Source: Roseburia sp. CAG:309
GTDB taxonomy: Bacteria; Bacillota; Clostridia; Lachnospirales; Lachnospiraceae
Assembly: GCA_000434115.1 (NCBI GenBank)
Contig: FR894032.1
Location: 1 to 11,425, forward strand
DNA length: 11,425 nucleotides
Reading direction: 5' to 3'
Part shown: positions 1 to 8,034 of the stretch, in pieces
Layout: each line of letters begins with the position of its first letter
How positions within the stretch are numbered: the stretch's first letter is position 1
The notes under the pieces: generated by a model
Told to the model about the DNA's origin: nothing
Database searches by the model: none
What the model saw: the letters and a program-made list of their open reading frames with translations, nothing else
Position numbers and translations under genes: made by a program

Positions 1-1701
1 CACGTCCGCAAGTTCGTTATCGGAGAGCTGTTCGAGTTCTGGCCCGGTCATAACTTCGCTGTCATTTTTACAGATACCGAGAGCCTGACCGATGGAAGCA
101 GCGGTTAATTTGTGGTCGCCGGTGATCATGACCGGCCGGATACCGGCACGCCGGCAGCGCGCGACGGCGAAAGGCGCTTCTTTTCTAGGCGGATCCATAA
201 AGGCAGCAAAACCAACAAATATCAGGTCTTTGTCACAGGTTTTATGTACGGAAGCGGGAGACGTTTTCGGCAGATCACGATACCCAATGGCAAGCACGCG
301 GAGTGCGTCTCGGGCATACATTTGTAAAATGTCACCGAGGTGCTTTTTTTGCAGGGAACTGAGTCCTTTTTCCCCCTCTTTTGTCAGTATTTTGGTGCAG
401 CGCGATAAAAGGATCTCCGGTGCTCCCTTTGTGATACAGCGCAGTCCGCCGGAAAAAGAGTGGATCGTAGACATTCTCTTTCTCTTAGAGTCAAACGGAA
501 TTTCGTCTATTAAAGGAAAATCTTTCTTCCAAATTTTTACAGGAAAGCGCTGCTCCGCCGCATATTGGTAAATGGCTTTTTCTACCGGACTGCGGCCGTG
601 GCTGGCTAATGTAAAAAATTCAAATAATGTTTCAGGTGCCACAAGGGAGTGCGATTTTGTCATTGTCATTTTATTTTCGGTCAGAGTTCCGGTCTTATCA
701 GAGCAGATAACCGTGGCGCTTCCCAGTGTCTCGACCGCAGGAAGCCGCCGGATGACCGCATTTTTTTTCGCCATGCGCTCAACACCGAGCGAGAGCATGA
801 TCGTGACGAGAGCCGGCAGACTTTCCGGAATGGCAGCGACACCAAGACTGACGGAAGTCATAAACATATCAAGGAGCGGCTGTTTTTTCAAAATGCCTAA
901 AAAGAAAATGAGGACGCAGATCCCAAGAGCAAGTATGCCGAGGAGTTTGCCGGTGTGGTTCAGCTTTTTTTGCAGCGGCGTATCCGGCGGTGTTTCGGAG
1001 GAGATCAGATCGGCGATGCGTCCGAGTTCTGTCTGCATGCCGGTCGCCGTGACGACGGCAGTTCCGCTTCCTCCGACGACGATCGTTCCGGCAAATACCA
1101 TATTGGTTTTGTCCGCAAGCGAAGGCGTTTTATCGGATAATGATTTTACATTTTTTTCTACCGGATGAGTCTCGCCCGTCAAGGCGGATTCTTCCACGGA
1201 AAGAGACAGACTTGTCAACAATCTGGCGTCGGCGGGCACGAGGTGCCCGGATTCCAACAGGATAATATCGCCCGGTACAAGGGCGGAAGCTTCGATCTGT
1301 TTTGTGGCTCCATCGCGGAGACAGAGTGCCAGAGGGGCAGAAAGTTCTTTGAGTGCCTCAAGCGAGCGGCGCGCGCGTGCTTCCTGAAAAACACCCAAAA
1401 CCGCATTGAGAACAACGATCGCCAGAATGATCGCCGGTTCGACAAGATCGATCTGACCTTGCAGGTACGAAACCAAAAACGAGATCAAGGCGGCGATAAG
1501 CAAGGTGATGATCATAAAATCCTTCATTTGATTTAAGAAGGAAACAAACAGGCTTTCCGGCTTTTTATGTTCCAGTTCATTCCTACCGTAGGTGCTCTGG
1601 CGTTTTGCCGCTTCTTTTTCGGAAAGTCCGGTTGTTTCGGATGTCTTCCAGTGAGCAAGAACTTCTTTCGGGGTACGGCGTTCCCAAGATAATGGATTCA
1701 T
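1..1701 (-). CDS. Calcium-transporting type II P-type ATPase, N-terminal 567 residues (C-terminus beyond window)
   Basis: Membrane cation pump that couples ATP hydrolysis to export of Ca2+ (or a similar divalent cation). Translating the minus strand from the ATG at 1701 gives 567 residues open to the left edge; the family is about 850-900 residues, so TM5-TM10 are missing. Visible in order: cation ATPase N-terminal domain (about 5-60); TM1 and TM2 (about 62-82, 87-105); actuator domain with TGET at 175-178; TM3 (about 252-271); TM4 with the ion-site motif PESLP at 292-296; phosphorylation motif DKTGTLT with Asp335; nucleotide-binding KGAPE at 425-429; MDPPR at 503-507; and TGD at 527-529. These match the SERCA/PMR1-like bacterial group rather than heavy-metal (CPx) or Kdp pumps. 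The start is supported by an AAGGAGGG site 4 bases upstream. It is divergent from the MntP-like gene. Ca2+ specificity is inferred, because the M5/M6 residues that decide it lie outside the window. Confidence 0.93.
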   Translation of the reverse strand, partial: MNPLSWERRTPKEVLAHWKTSETTGLSEKEAAKRQSTYGRNELEHKKPESLFVSFLNQMKDFMIITLLIAALISFLVSYLQGQIDLVEPAIILAIVVLNAVLGVFQEARARRSLEALKELSAPLALCLRDGATKQIEASALVPGDIILLESGHLVPADARLLTSLSLSVEESALTGETHPVEKNVKSLSDKTPSLADKTNMVFAGTIVVGGSGTAVVTATGMQTELGRIADLISSETPPDTPLQKKLNHTGKLLGILALGICVLIFFLGILKKQPLLDMFMTSVSLGVAAIPESLPALVTIMLSLGVERMAKKNAVIRRLPAVETLGSATVICSDKTGTLTENKMTMTKSHSLVAPETLFEFFTLASHGRSPVEKAIYQYAAEQRFPVKIWKKDFPLIDEIPFDSKRKRMSTIHSFSGGLRCITKGAPEILLSRCTKILTKEGEKGLSSLQKKHLGDILQMYARDALRVLAIGYRDLPKTSPASVHKTCDKDLIFVGFAAFMDPPRKEAPFAVARCRRAGIRPVMITGDHKLTAASIGQALGICKNDSEVMTGPELEQLSDNELADV

Positions 1702-1809
1702 AATGCCCTCCTTTGGCAGTAGTACAATTTAGTCTATGCGGCAGGAAGGGAAAAAAGCACCGGAAAGGAAAGAAAACATAAGATGATACTAGGGAAAGGA
1801 GGGTAACAC

Positions 1810-2343
1810 ATGTTATGGATCATTTTGCTTGCCCTGTCGGCGACGGTGGATTCGTGGGCGGTAGGGATGGCATATAAAGCGCAGAAGATTAAGATCCCGC
1901 TGGCGGCGAAGGGGATGATTTCGCTGGTGTCCGGAATGACGGCGCTGATAGCGGTACTTTTTGGCAGGCTGCTTTCAGAAATTCTGCCAATTGCCGCCAT
2001 TCAGGCATCCGGCGGAACCCTGCTGGCAGTCATGGGCGTGAAAGCATTGTGGCAGATAAAAAAAGAAAAAGGAAAGACCAACTACGATCTTGATTTCTCA
2101 CAGAAAATCGAGACGTGGGAGGCAGTCTGGATGGGGACGGTATTGTCCGTGGATTCCTTTTTGGTGGGAATCGGACTGGTACAATATGGAAATCAGGCCT
2201 ATGTTTTTCCGGCGTTAGTAACAATTTTAACGGCTGCATTTCTTGTTTTAGCACAACAAATTCGATACTGGAAAATATTTGATTACATTTCTGCTGCATT
2301 TTTGACACTCGCCGGAATGTTCCAGTTATTTACTACAATATAA
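1810..2343 (+). CDS. MntP/YtaF-family membrane protein (putative Mn2+ efflux pump or sporulation membrane protein)
   Basis: Polytopic membrane protein of 177 residues, almost entirely hydrophobic, with about six membrane segments. It has the internal duplication typical of the MntP (DUF204) family: SATVDSWAVGMAY at residues 10-22 is echoed by VLSVDSFLVGIGL at 111-123, each with a membrane-embedded Asp (14 and 115) expected to bind the cation. A charged loop (about 82-103) separates the halves. Known members export manganese (MntP) or are the YtaF sporulation membrane proteins. The second-repeat pattern and the basic KAQKIKIP stretch after the first motif look closer to YtaF, but at 177 residues it is shorter than usual for YtaF. 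AAAGGAGGG lies about 6 bases before the ATG. It is divergent from the P-type ATPase and followed by a hairpin terminator, so it is probably monocistronic. Substrate is inferred from the family only. Confidence 0.85.
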   Translation: MLWIILLALSATVDSWAVGMAYKAQKIKIPLAAKGMISLVSGMTALIAVLFGRLLSEILPIAAIQASGGTLLAVMGVKALWQIKKEKGKTNYDLDFSQKIETWEAVWMGTVLSVDSFLVGIGLVQYGNQAYVFPALVTILTAAFLVLAQQIRYWKIFDYISAAFLTLAGMFQLFTTI

Positions 2344-2360
2344 TGATAGTGTGATGATTA

Positions 2361-2420
2361 ATAGAAAAATGAAACCGGAGTTTTCCATGAGGGATTTAAA
2401 ACTCCGGTTTTATTTTCTAT
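2361..2420 (+). terminator. Strong hairpin terminator after the MntP-like gene
   Basis: A perfect 13-bp stem (AAACCGGAGTTTT at 2372-2384 with AAAACTCCGGTTT at 2398-2410) encloses a 13-base loop. It is followed by T-rich sequence (TATTTTCTATTTT). The pairing continues outward through one G-T wobble, five A/T pairs and, after a single-base bulge, AGAT/ATCT-type pairs out to 2361 and 2420. It lies 17 bases after the MntP-like stop codon and before the next promoter. The A-rich 5' flank means it could also terminate transcription on the minus strand. Confidence 0.85.
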
Positions 2421-2447
2421 TTTAGTCATTACAGTGACATTTTCCTA

Positions 2448-2476
2448 TTTACAAAAGGGATACTTTTATATACAAT
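2448..2476 (+). promoter_or_regulatory. Sigma-A-type promoter for the seven-gene operon
   Basis: TTTACA (-35, 2448-2453) and TACAAT (-10, 2471-2476) are separated by exactly 17 bases. Each hexamer differs from the consensus at one position. The promoter sits between the preceding terminator and the ATG at 2530, leaving a leader of about 45 bases with no obvious riboswitch or attenuator. It is the only convincing promoter seen upstream of the operon. Confidence 0.72.
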
Positions 2477-2529
2477 ATTAGATAGGAAAGTCTGTTTTGT
2501 TATAGAATGGAGAAAGGCGGGAACGTGAA

Positions 2530-3498
2530 ATGAGCATCGTAGCACAATTTTTTATGATAATGGGGGGAGTACTGACCGGATATGTGGGGATCGGTCTGGC
2601 GGCAGCCATTGGAAATCTGGTTGGCGGCGGGATATTCCGCTTTCAATTTGACGAATTTATCTTTTTTATGGTGCGCCTTAGCAAGTCGGGTAGACATTTC
2701 TCTTTTGGACTGTGTGATCCACGTCCTTACATAAAATGTCAGATGATTGATATGAAACCTACGAAAGTACGTAGTGTGATCTATGGTGCGTTTTCGATGG
2801 CAGTTGCGCTTTTTGTGACGGAGACGGTGTCGTTGCAGCTGTTTGCGTTAAAGCGGATGCCGTTTAACGCGTTTACGCTGCCGATGGCGATCGTGATGAT
2901 TGGCTATACGTGCTTTATCGTTGTCCATCTTGCGTTTACCCAAAAGAAAAACGTAGGGGAAAATCCGGGGGGCCTTTTGCGGGAAGAATACCAGCGCATT
3001 TATGGTGAGATAAAAAAAGGAACAGAGCCGGCAGAGATTGAAGTCAATGATGTCGAATATACCGGACATTTGACGGATCTTGGAGTATATAAAAAATATT
3101 TGATGCTGAAGTATTACCATTATCTGGATAAAGGAGACTATGCACAGGTGTCAAAAGTAATTGACAATCTGGAAAATTATGTGCCGGATAAATGGTCAAA
3201 AAGCGATCTTCCGATGCTTGCGGAACTGGTATTTTACCATGTGATTATTCAGAAAAATGAGGCAAAAGCACAGTTTTACGGCAAACCATTTTGCAGTATG
3301 CTGGAGGGAAATGAAGAAGTAAACGAAAAAAGAGTATTTGCGTACTGGCTTTTCTTTGAGCAGAAGGACAGAGGAGCCGCATTACAATATACGATGAAGA
3401 CATTAAAACAGGTTTCGTCTTATCATCTGACAGGATGTCAAAAATTGGAAGAGAAACTGCTGAGTGCGTTAATTAAGCGAATCGAACGTACAGCATAG
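2530..3498 (+). CDS. Uncharacterised membrane protein with helical-repeat C-terminal domain
   Basis: 322 residues, not assigned to a named family. Three hydrophobic stretches are visible: a Gly-rich one at about 7-37, and two at about 81-107 and 112-137. The region between the first two (38-80) is amphipathic, with the pattern RHFSFGLCDPRPYIKCQM. From about 150 to the end the protein is soluble and helical, with TPR-like pairs such as YKKYLMLKYYHYLDKGDYAQ (187-206), a second around 226-258 and a third around 264-292. The N-terminal third faintly recalls M50-type membrane metallopeptidases, but the stretch where HExxH would sit reads AAIGN and no metal ligand is seen, so any relation would be to an inactive form. 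It is the first gene of the operon, with AAAGGCGG 9 bases before the ATG. Likely role, by inference: membrane anchor for the products that follow. Confidence 0.8.
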   Translation: MSIVAQFFMIMGGVLTGYVGIGLAAAIGNLVGGGIFRFQFDEFIFFMVRLSKSGRHFSFGLCDPRPYIKCQMIDMKPTKVRSVIYGAFSMAVALFVTETVSLQLFALKRMPFNAFTLPMAIVMIGYTCFIVVHLAFTQKKNVGENPGGLLREEYQRIYGEIKKGTEPAEIEVNDVEYTGHLTDLGVYKKYLMLKYYHYLDKGDYAQVSKVIDNLENYVPDKWSKSDLPMLAELVFYHVIIQKNEAKAQFYGKPFCSMLEGNEEVNEKRVFAYWLFFEQKDRGAALQYTMKTLKQVSSYHLTGCQKLEEKLLSALIKRIERTA

Positions 3499-3517
3499 CG
3501 AAGAAGAGAGGGTAACG

Positions 3518-6500
3518 ATGAAGGAAAAGATTTTGTCACTGGCACAGGGAAAATTTCGATATCAACAGCCCAAACTGCAATTGTCGTTGGAACGGTTGAT
3601 CCTACAGGTGGAAGAGGGTGGCGAAAGTTCGGAACAGCTGGTAATCTCCAATGAAGAAGGAACAAAAGTAAAGGGATTTGGAGCCAGCGAGGACATTCAT
3701 TTTGACTTTTTCCCTGTATTTGATGGGGAAGAAAATCATGTGACGGTGCGGGTAAAAGCCGGTAACCGTAAGGCGGGAGAGGTATTGACGGGAGTATTGT
3801 ACCTTGTGACGGATTGTGGCGAGCAGACGCTTCCGTATGAAGTACGGATCGTAAAGTCGTATTTGAAAGATTCGCTGGGGCGGTCTATTTCCGGATATCC
3901 GGAATTTGTGCGCTATGCAAAAGAAAACTTTGACCAGGCCGTTCTGCTTTTTTATCATCGGCAATTTCTCGACTGCTATTTGGAAACATTAGAGGATAAG
4001 AGGCTGTACCGGCATTTGACGAAAAAGAATTCCAAGAAACAGGCGTTGAAGGAGTTTTTGGTGACGCGCGGAGATATGGAAAAGGAGCCGGTACCGGAAG
4101 AAAAAACGCCGGAGGCACCAAAGACCGAGACAGCGGAAATTAAAAAGCCTGCCGGAAAGAGATTTCAGGAAAAGAAACAATGGAAACGGCTGATAACGGC
4201 GCATCTTCATTATATTATGAACAGCAGCCGTCGGGATCAGTGGATCGAGGCATTGCGCACCTGCTTTCCGATGGACTATGTGCTGGAAGGCTATCTCGCA
4301 TATTTGAAAAAGGACGAAGACGGAAAGCAGAAATATCTCAATCTGGCGGCAGGAGTGACAGAACCGGAAGAGGGGGCATCGATGGAACAGGTGCTTCGTT
4401 ATCTGATCACCCAGTATATCAAATGTAAGATCACGAAAAATGAATTGGACAAAGATGAATTTTACTCCGAAGTCCGTCAATACCAGTCAGACGGCTATCA
4501 GCACATTTTCTGTACCGTTCTTTTGGAGCGCATGGGATATTATCAGGAAAATGTGATGGGGCTTTGGGAAGATCTGAACCAGTTGTGGGCGGATGGATGT
4601 TACAGTCCGTATCTGTATCTGTATCAGGCAATGATCCTTTTGCAGGAGCCGGATCTGCTCGTACGGCTTGACCCACAGACAGTCGGAATTTGTCGTTTCG
4701 CTCTGCGTTACGATCTCCTGACGGAAAATGAAGTGCTTGCCATCTCTTTTTTGGCGGCAAAGAAAAAGAAAGAAACGCCGGCAATCCTTGCCCTTTTGAT
4801 GGGATGCTATAAGAAATTCTATACGACAGATACACTGCATAGTATATGTGCCTTGCTCATTCGTGGGGAAAAACAGGGACCGCAGTATCTCAAATGGTTT
4901 GAACTCGGGGTAAAACATCATCTCCGGCTTACGGAATTGTATGAGTATTATATGTATTCGCTGGGGGAGGAAGATTTTTCCAATTTAGATCCGGCGGTGT
5001 ATTCGTATTTTGAGTATGAAAACCATCTGCGTGATTCCGTAAAGGCGAAATTTTTCCGACACATTGTGGAAAACCGGGAAACGCATCCGCAGGAATACGC
5101 GGTTTATGAAACTGCAATCCACGACTATGTGATAAAACAGGCAGAAAATGGAAAGATCAATGTGACACTTGCGTATTTATACAATGAATTGCTGCCGAAA
5201 GAAGAGGATATTACACAGCTGGCAGACAAACTGCCGGAATTTATCTTTGCCCACCGTATTGTATGCCGCACGGACAAGACGATTGTGCGTGTCGCCGTAG
5301 TACACGATGAAGGGGGCGGAGAGCAGAATTACCGGATGCAGGATGGCGAGGCTGTTGTACATATTGCAACGCCAAATTACCGGATTTATTTTGTCGATGA
5401 CAACGGCTATTATCATGCCGGAACGGTCGATTATGAGATTGAAAAAATGTGCCATCTGGATGACTTTGCAGAGATGTGTTACCAGTATGGAGCAGATTCT
5501 CTTTTGGTAAAACTGCACCTGTTTTCCAAAATTTTAATGGAACATATGGAGATTAGTACGAAAGAAGCCATTTTGATCCATGAACTGGTGCGAAGCGACG
5601 TGCTTGGCGTGGAATACCAGCATAAGGGATTGTTGACATTGTATGATTATTACAAATCCATCGGCGAGGATGCGCTTTTGGAAGAAGTCATCCGGGATAT
5701 CGATTTCCATTATATCAGCAGGGAGCGTCAGGCTGGCATCCTGCAAACGATGATCCAGTATCAGATGAATGAGGATGCGCTCGGGGTATTCCGTAAATAT
5801 GAATTGACGGAATGTACACCGAAGCTGATCCTTCTTCTCATTACATGGGTTCTGGAGGAAAAACAGCAAAAATTCGATCCGTATTATATGCGGATCTGTG
5901 ACTTCCTTTATGATAAGGGAGAAAAAAATAAAGTGACCCTTTCGTATCTGGTAAATTATTATATGGGCGATACGAAAAAACTGCTGGAGTTTTACCGGGC
6001 AGCAGAAAAAGGTGGTGTGGAGATCCGCGATGGCGCGTTGGAGCGGCTTCTCGGACAGGCATTGTTTACCGGAGCGGAACTGCCGGCATTTGAAGAGCCA
6101 TTTGAAGAATATTATGAGTATGGTGACAATCGCACGCTGGTAAAAGCATATTTGGCAGAAATTTCCTATGAATATCTGACCGGGCGGCTTACGTTGACGG
6201 TGGAATGGAAAAACCGTATTGCAAAAGAAGGGCTGGCAACGCAGAATCCGGTGCTTGTTCTTGCTATGTTGAAATATTTTTCGGCGCAGGAGACATTGAC
6301 CGCTAATGAATGTGAATGGACGCGTTTTCAGCTGGCAGAATGTGTGGCAAAGGGGCAGTATCTCGCCTTTATGAAAGATTTTAAGGGCAAGATGGAAGTG
6401 CCGTTTGAAATTGAAAATGCGCAGATGATCGAATGGATCGCGGCAGGAAAAGGCGATGTCTATATTGAGATTAATAAAGAAAAGCTCGTGCCGATGCGGA

Positions 6501-6787
6501 AAATTCTGCCGGATGTCTATTGTTTTGCGACGATTTTATTTACCGGTGAGACGTGTGAGTATCGTATTTTCCAAGGGGATATGAATGTGCCGGTGAAAAC
6601 CGGAGAGCTTGTCGGAGGGGAGGCAGATCCTTCTGCGGAGCCGTCTTTCTACCGGCTGCTTCAGGAAATGAGCAAAGCAAAGGAAAACGACGCGGCACAA
6701 TATGACCGCATGCTGCGGCAACTGAAGGAACAAAAAAATGGTGGGGCATTGTTGCAGCCACTGTCGTGGGAAGGAGAGGCGAAGTAG
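3518..6787 (+). CDS. Very large DUF5717-like scaffold protein (alternating beta domains and alpha-solenoid)
   Basis: 1089 residues, no signal peptide and no membrane segment, so presumably cytoplasmic. I recognise it, from memory, as the DUF5717 type found in Lachnospiraceae; function unknown. Layout: an N-terminal beta-sandwich-like domain (about 18-113) with alternating hydrophobic strands ending in LPYEVRIVKSY; a helical segment (128-185); a charged Pro/Glu/Lys-rich linker (188-215); a long alpha-helical repeat stretch (220-575); a central beta module (577-640) with AHRIVCRTDKTIVRVAVVH and YRIYFVDDNGYYHAG; a second helical stretch (645-950); a C-terminal beta module (958-1028); and a final charged helix (1040-1075). 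This is the architecture of a scaffold or adaptor rather than an enzyme, and no catalytic motif was found. The ATG at 3518 has AGAGAGGG upstream and lies 19 bases after the previous stop. Only 3 bases separate its stop codon from the next start, which suggests the two products are made together. Confidence 0.85.
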   Translation: MKEKILSLAQGKFRYQQPKLQLSLERLILQVEEGGESSEQLVISNEEGTKVKGFGASEDIHFDFFPVFDGEENHVTVRVKAGNRKAGEVLTGVLYLVTDCGEQTLPYEVRIVKSYLKDSLGRSISGYPEFVRYAKENFDQAVLLFYHRQFLDCYLETLEDKRLYRHLTKKNSKKQALKEFLVTRGDMEKEPVPEEKTPEAPKTETAEIKKPAGKRFQEKKQWKRLITAHLHYIMNSSRRDQWIEALRTCFPMDYVLEGYLAYLKKDEDGKQKYLNLAAGVTEPEEGASMEQVLRYLITQYIKCKITKNELDKDEFYSEVRQYQSDGYQHIFCTVLLERMGYYQENVMGLWEDLNQLWADGCYSPYLYLYQAMILLQEPDLLVRLDPQTVGICRFALRYDLLTENEVLAISFLAAKKKKETPAILALLMGCYKKFYTTDTLHSICALLIRGEKQGPQYLKWFELGVKHHLRLTELYEYYMYSLGEEDFSNLDPAVYSYFEYENHLRDSVKAKFFRHIVENRETHPQEYAVYETAIHDYVIKQAENGKINVTLAYLYNELLPKEEDITQLADKLPEFIFAHRIVCRTDKTIVRVAVVHDEGGGEQNYRMQDGEAVVHIATPNYRIYFVDDNGYYHAGTVDYEIEKMCHLDDFAEMCYQYGADSLLVKLHLFSKILMEHMEISTKEAILIHELVRSDVLGVEYQHKGLLTLYDYYKSIGEDALLEEVIRDIDFHYISRERQAGILQTMIQYQMNEDALGVFRKYELTECTPKLILLLITWVLEEKQQKFDPYYMRICDFLYDKGEKNKVTLSYLVNYYMGDTKKLLEFYRAAEKGGVEIRDGALERLLGQALFTGAELPAFEEPFEEYYEYGDNRTLVKAYLAEISYEYLTGRLTLTVEWKNRIAKEGLATQNPVLVLAMLKYFSAQETLTANECEWTRFQLAECVAKGQYLAFMKDFKGKMEVPFEIENAQMIEWIAAGKGDVYIEINKEKLVPMRKILPDVYCFATILFTGETCEYRIFQGDMNVPVKTGELVGGEADPSAEPSFYRLLQEMSKAKENDAAQYDRMLRQLKEQKNGGALLQPLSWEGEAK

Positions 6788-6790
6788 ACG

Positions 6791-8020
6791 ATGAGCCAAC
6801 GTAGTTTATATATCGGAGTAGATCTGAGAGACGAAAATTCCCAACTGGCGCTGCTTGTGCCACAGGGCGAAGAGCCGAAACTTGTATTCGACCCACGGGA
6901 TAAAACCGAGAACACGCAGATTCCGACGGTGGTTACGATACCGGGATCCAAGGAGACAATCGGACATTTCCTGGAAAAAATTGTAAAAGGCGAGCCAATC
7001 TTTGCCACCGGTGTGGAGACCGATCCCGTCAATGTGCTGGCTGCGTATTTTCAAAAAATATTGTCCTTTACGAGACGTGAGTACCCGGAAGGAATGATCC
7101 GCCGTCTGGTCGTTACGACAAAATACCGGGATTTCCGGTTTATCAGCCAGATTTATCAGGCACTGGAAAAACTTGGTATTGGCAAGGATCGTGCGATGGT
7201 AGTAGACCGCCGGCAGTGCTTTGTTTATTATGTTATGAATCAGAAGAAAGATCTCTGGGTCAATCAGGTAGGATTGTTTGATTATGAAGATCACGAGATT
7301 ACGTATTTTCAAATGCACGTAGATCGTAATCAGCATCCGCCGTTTGTTTCAGTGATGGAGAAAACCTATCCGGATTATGTAAAAATGCTCGAAGAGCCGG
7401 TTCCGGAAGAGAATGGGGAAAGCGGAGAAAATGCCAGAGGTTCCGTAGTGGAAGCGATGGTAAAAGGGGCATTGCATGGACAGGTTATTACGACGGTGTA
7501 TATGACTGGAAAAGGGTTCACGGATGGCTTTGCCGATGATATTATGACACAGCTGTGCGTGGGACGGCATGTATTCCGGGGTAACAATCTGTATGTGTTT
7601 GGTGCCTGCTTTATTGCACGTGAGTACAGCGGTGAAAGGAAGATGGAACCGTTTCTCTATATGGACGAAGATACGATACCGGTCAACATTACGATGCAGG
7701 CGTACACCAATGCGAAAGCGCAGGAAATTATGCTGGCAAAAGCCGGGACGCCGTGGTATCAGGTAGATTATGAAGTGGATCTGATCTCGGATGGAGAAGA
7801 TGAATTACAGATCCGAGTATATCACGTGAGGGACAAGAGCGCACATACCCACATCCTGCCGATGGACGGGATTCAGGGGCGGCTTGACCGCAAAGCACGG
7901 ATCGGATTACAGATCCGGTTTGCCGGTGTAGATAAATGTATTTTTACGATCCGTGACAAGGGATTTGGCAGCTTTTTTCCATCGTCACATCGGATCTGGG
8001 AAGAGACGATCATTGTGTAA
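6791..8020 (+). CDS. DUF5716-like protein with a degenerate Hsp70/actin-like fold
   Basis: 409 residues, cytoplasmic. From memory it fits the DUF5716 group. The order of elements matches an Hsp70: a phosphate-1-like strand pair YIGVDLRDENSQLALL (7-22), IPTVVTI (44-50), RRLVVTTKYRDFRFISQIYQ (104-123) resembling the Hsp70 AVITVPAYF region, a second strand pair VGLFDYEDHEITYFQM (160-175) where phosphate-2 would be, and VYMTGKGFTDGF...GNNLYVFGACFIA (236-276) resembling the adenosine motif plus the GAA helix. The glycines that hold ATP phosphates in true Hsp70s (GTT, GGGTFD) are absent. The C-terminal part (about 325-400: ELQIRVYHVRD, then ARIGLQIRF, then CIFTIRDKGFG) follows the strand pattern of the Hsp70 substrate-binding beta domain. 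The Hsp70 relation is inferred by eye. It could be a pseudo-ATPase or bind nucleotide unusually. The start is supported by GGAAGGAGAGG inside the end of the upstream gene. Confidence 0.82.
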   Translation: MSQRSLYIGVDLRDENSQLALLVPQGEEPKLVFDPRDKTENTQIPTVVTIPGSKETIGHFLEKIVKGEPIFATGVETDPVNVLAAYFQKILSFTRREYPEGMIRRLVVTTKYRDFRFISQIYQALEKLGIGKDRAMVVDRRQCFVYYVMNQKKDLWVNQVGLFDYEDHEITYFQMHVDRNQHPPFVSVMEKTYPDYVKMLEEPVPEENGESGENARGSVVEAMVKGALHGQVITTVYMTGKGFTDGFADDIMTQLCVGRHVFRGNNLYVFGACFIAREYSGERKMEPFLYMDEDTIPVNITMQAYTNAKAQEIMLAKAGTPWYQVDYEVDLISDGEDELQIRVYHVRDKSAHTHILPMDGIQGRLDRKARIGLQIRFAGVDKCIFTIRDKGFGSFFPSSHRIWEETIIV

Positions 8021-8034
8021 AGGCAGGTGGTAAT

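Noticed and set aside
811..828. PESLP in place of PEGLP in TM4 of the P-type ATPase as a functional anomaly
   Set aside because: The ion-binding Glu and both prolines are kept, and a Ser at this position occurs in other bacterial members as I recall, so it is not evidence of altered function.
92..1168. Long plus-strand open frames opposite the P-type ATPase
   Set aside because: The minus-strand frame carries all ATPase motifs across this region; the plus-strand translations show no family signature and are antisense shadows.
1702..1809. yybP-ykoY manganese riboswitch or a shared divergent promoter between the ATPase and MntP-like genes
   Set aside because: The 108 bases show no recognisable riboswitch structure. 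Candidate hexamers such as TACAAT at 1723-1728 lack a partner -35 at proper spacing, so no specific promoter is called on either strand.
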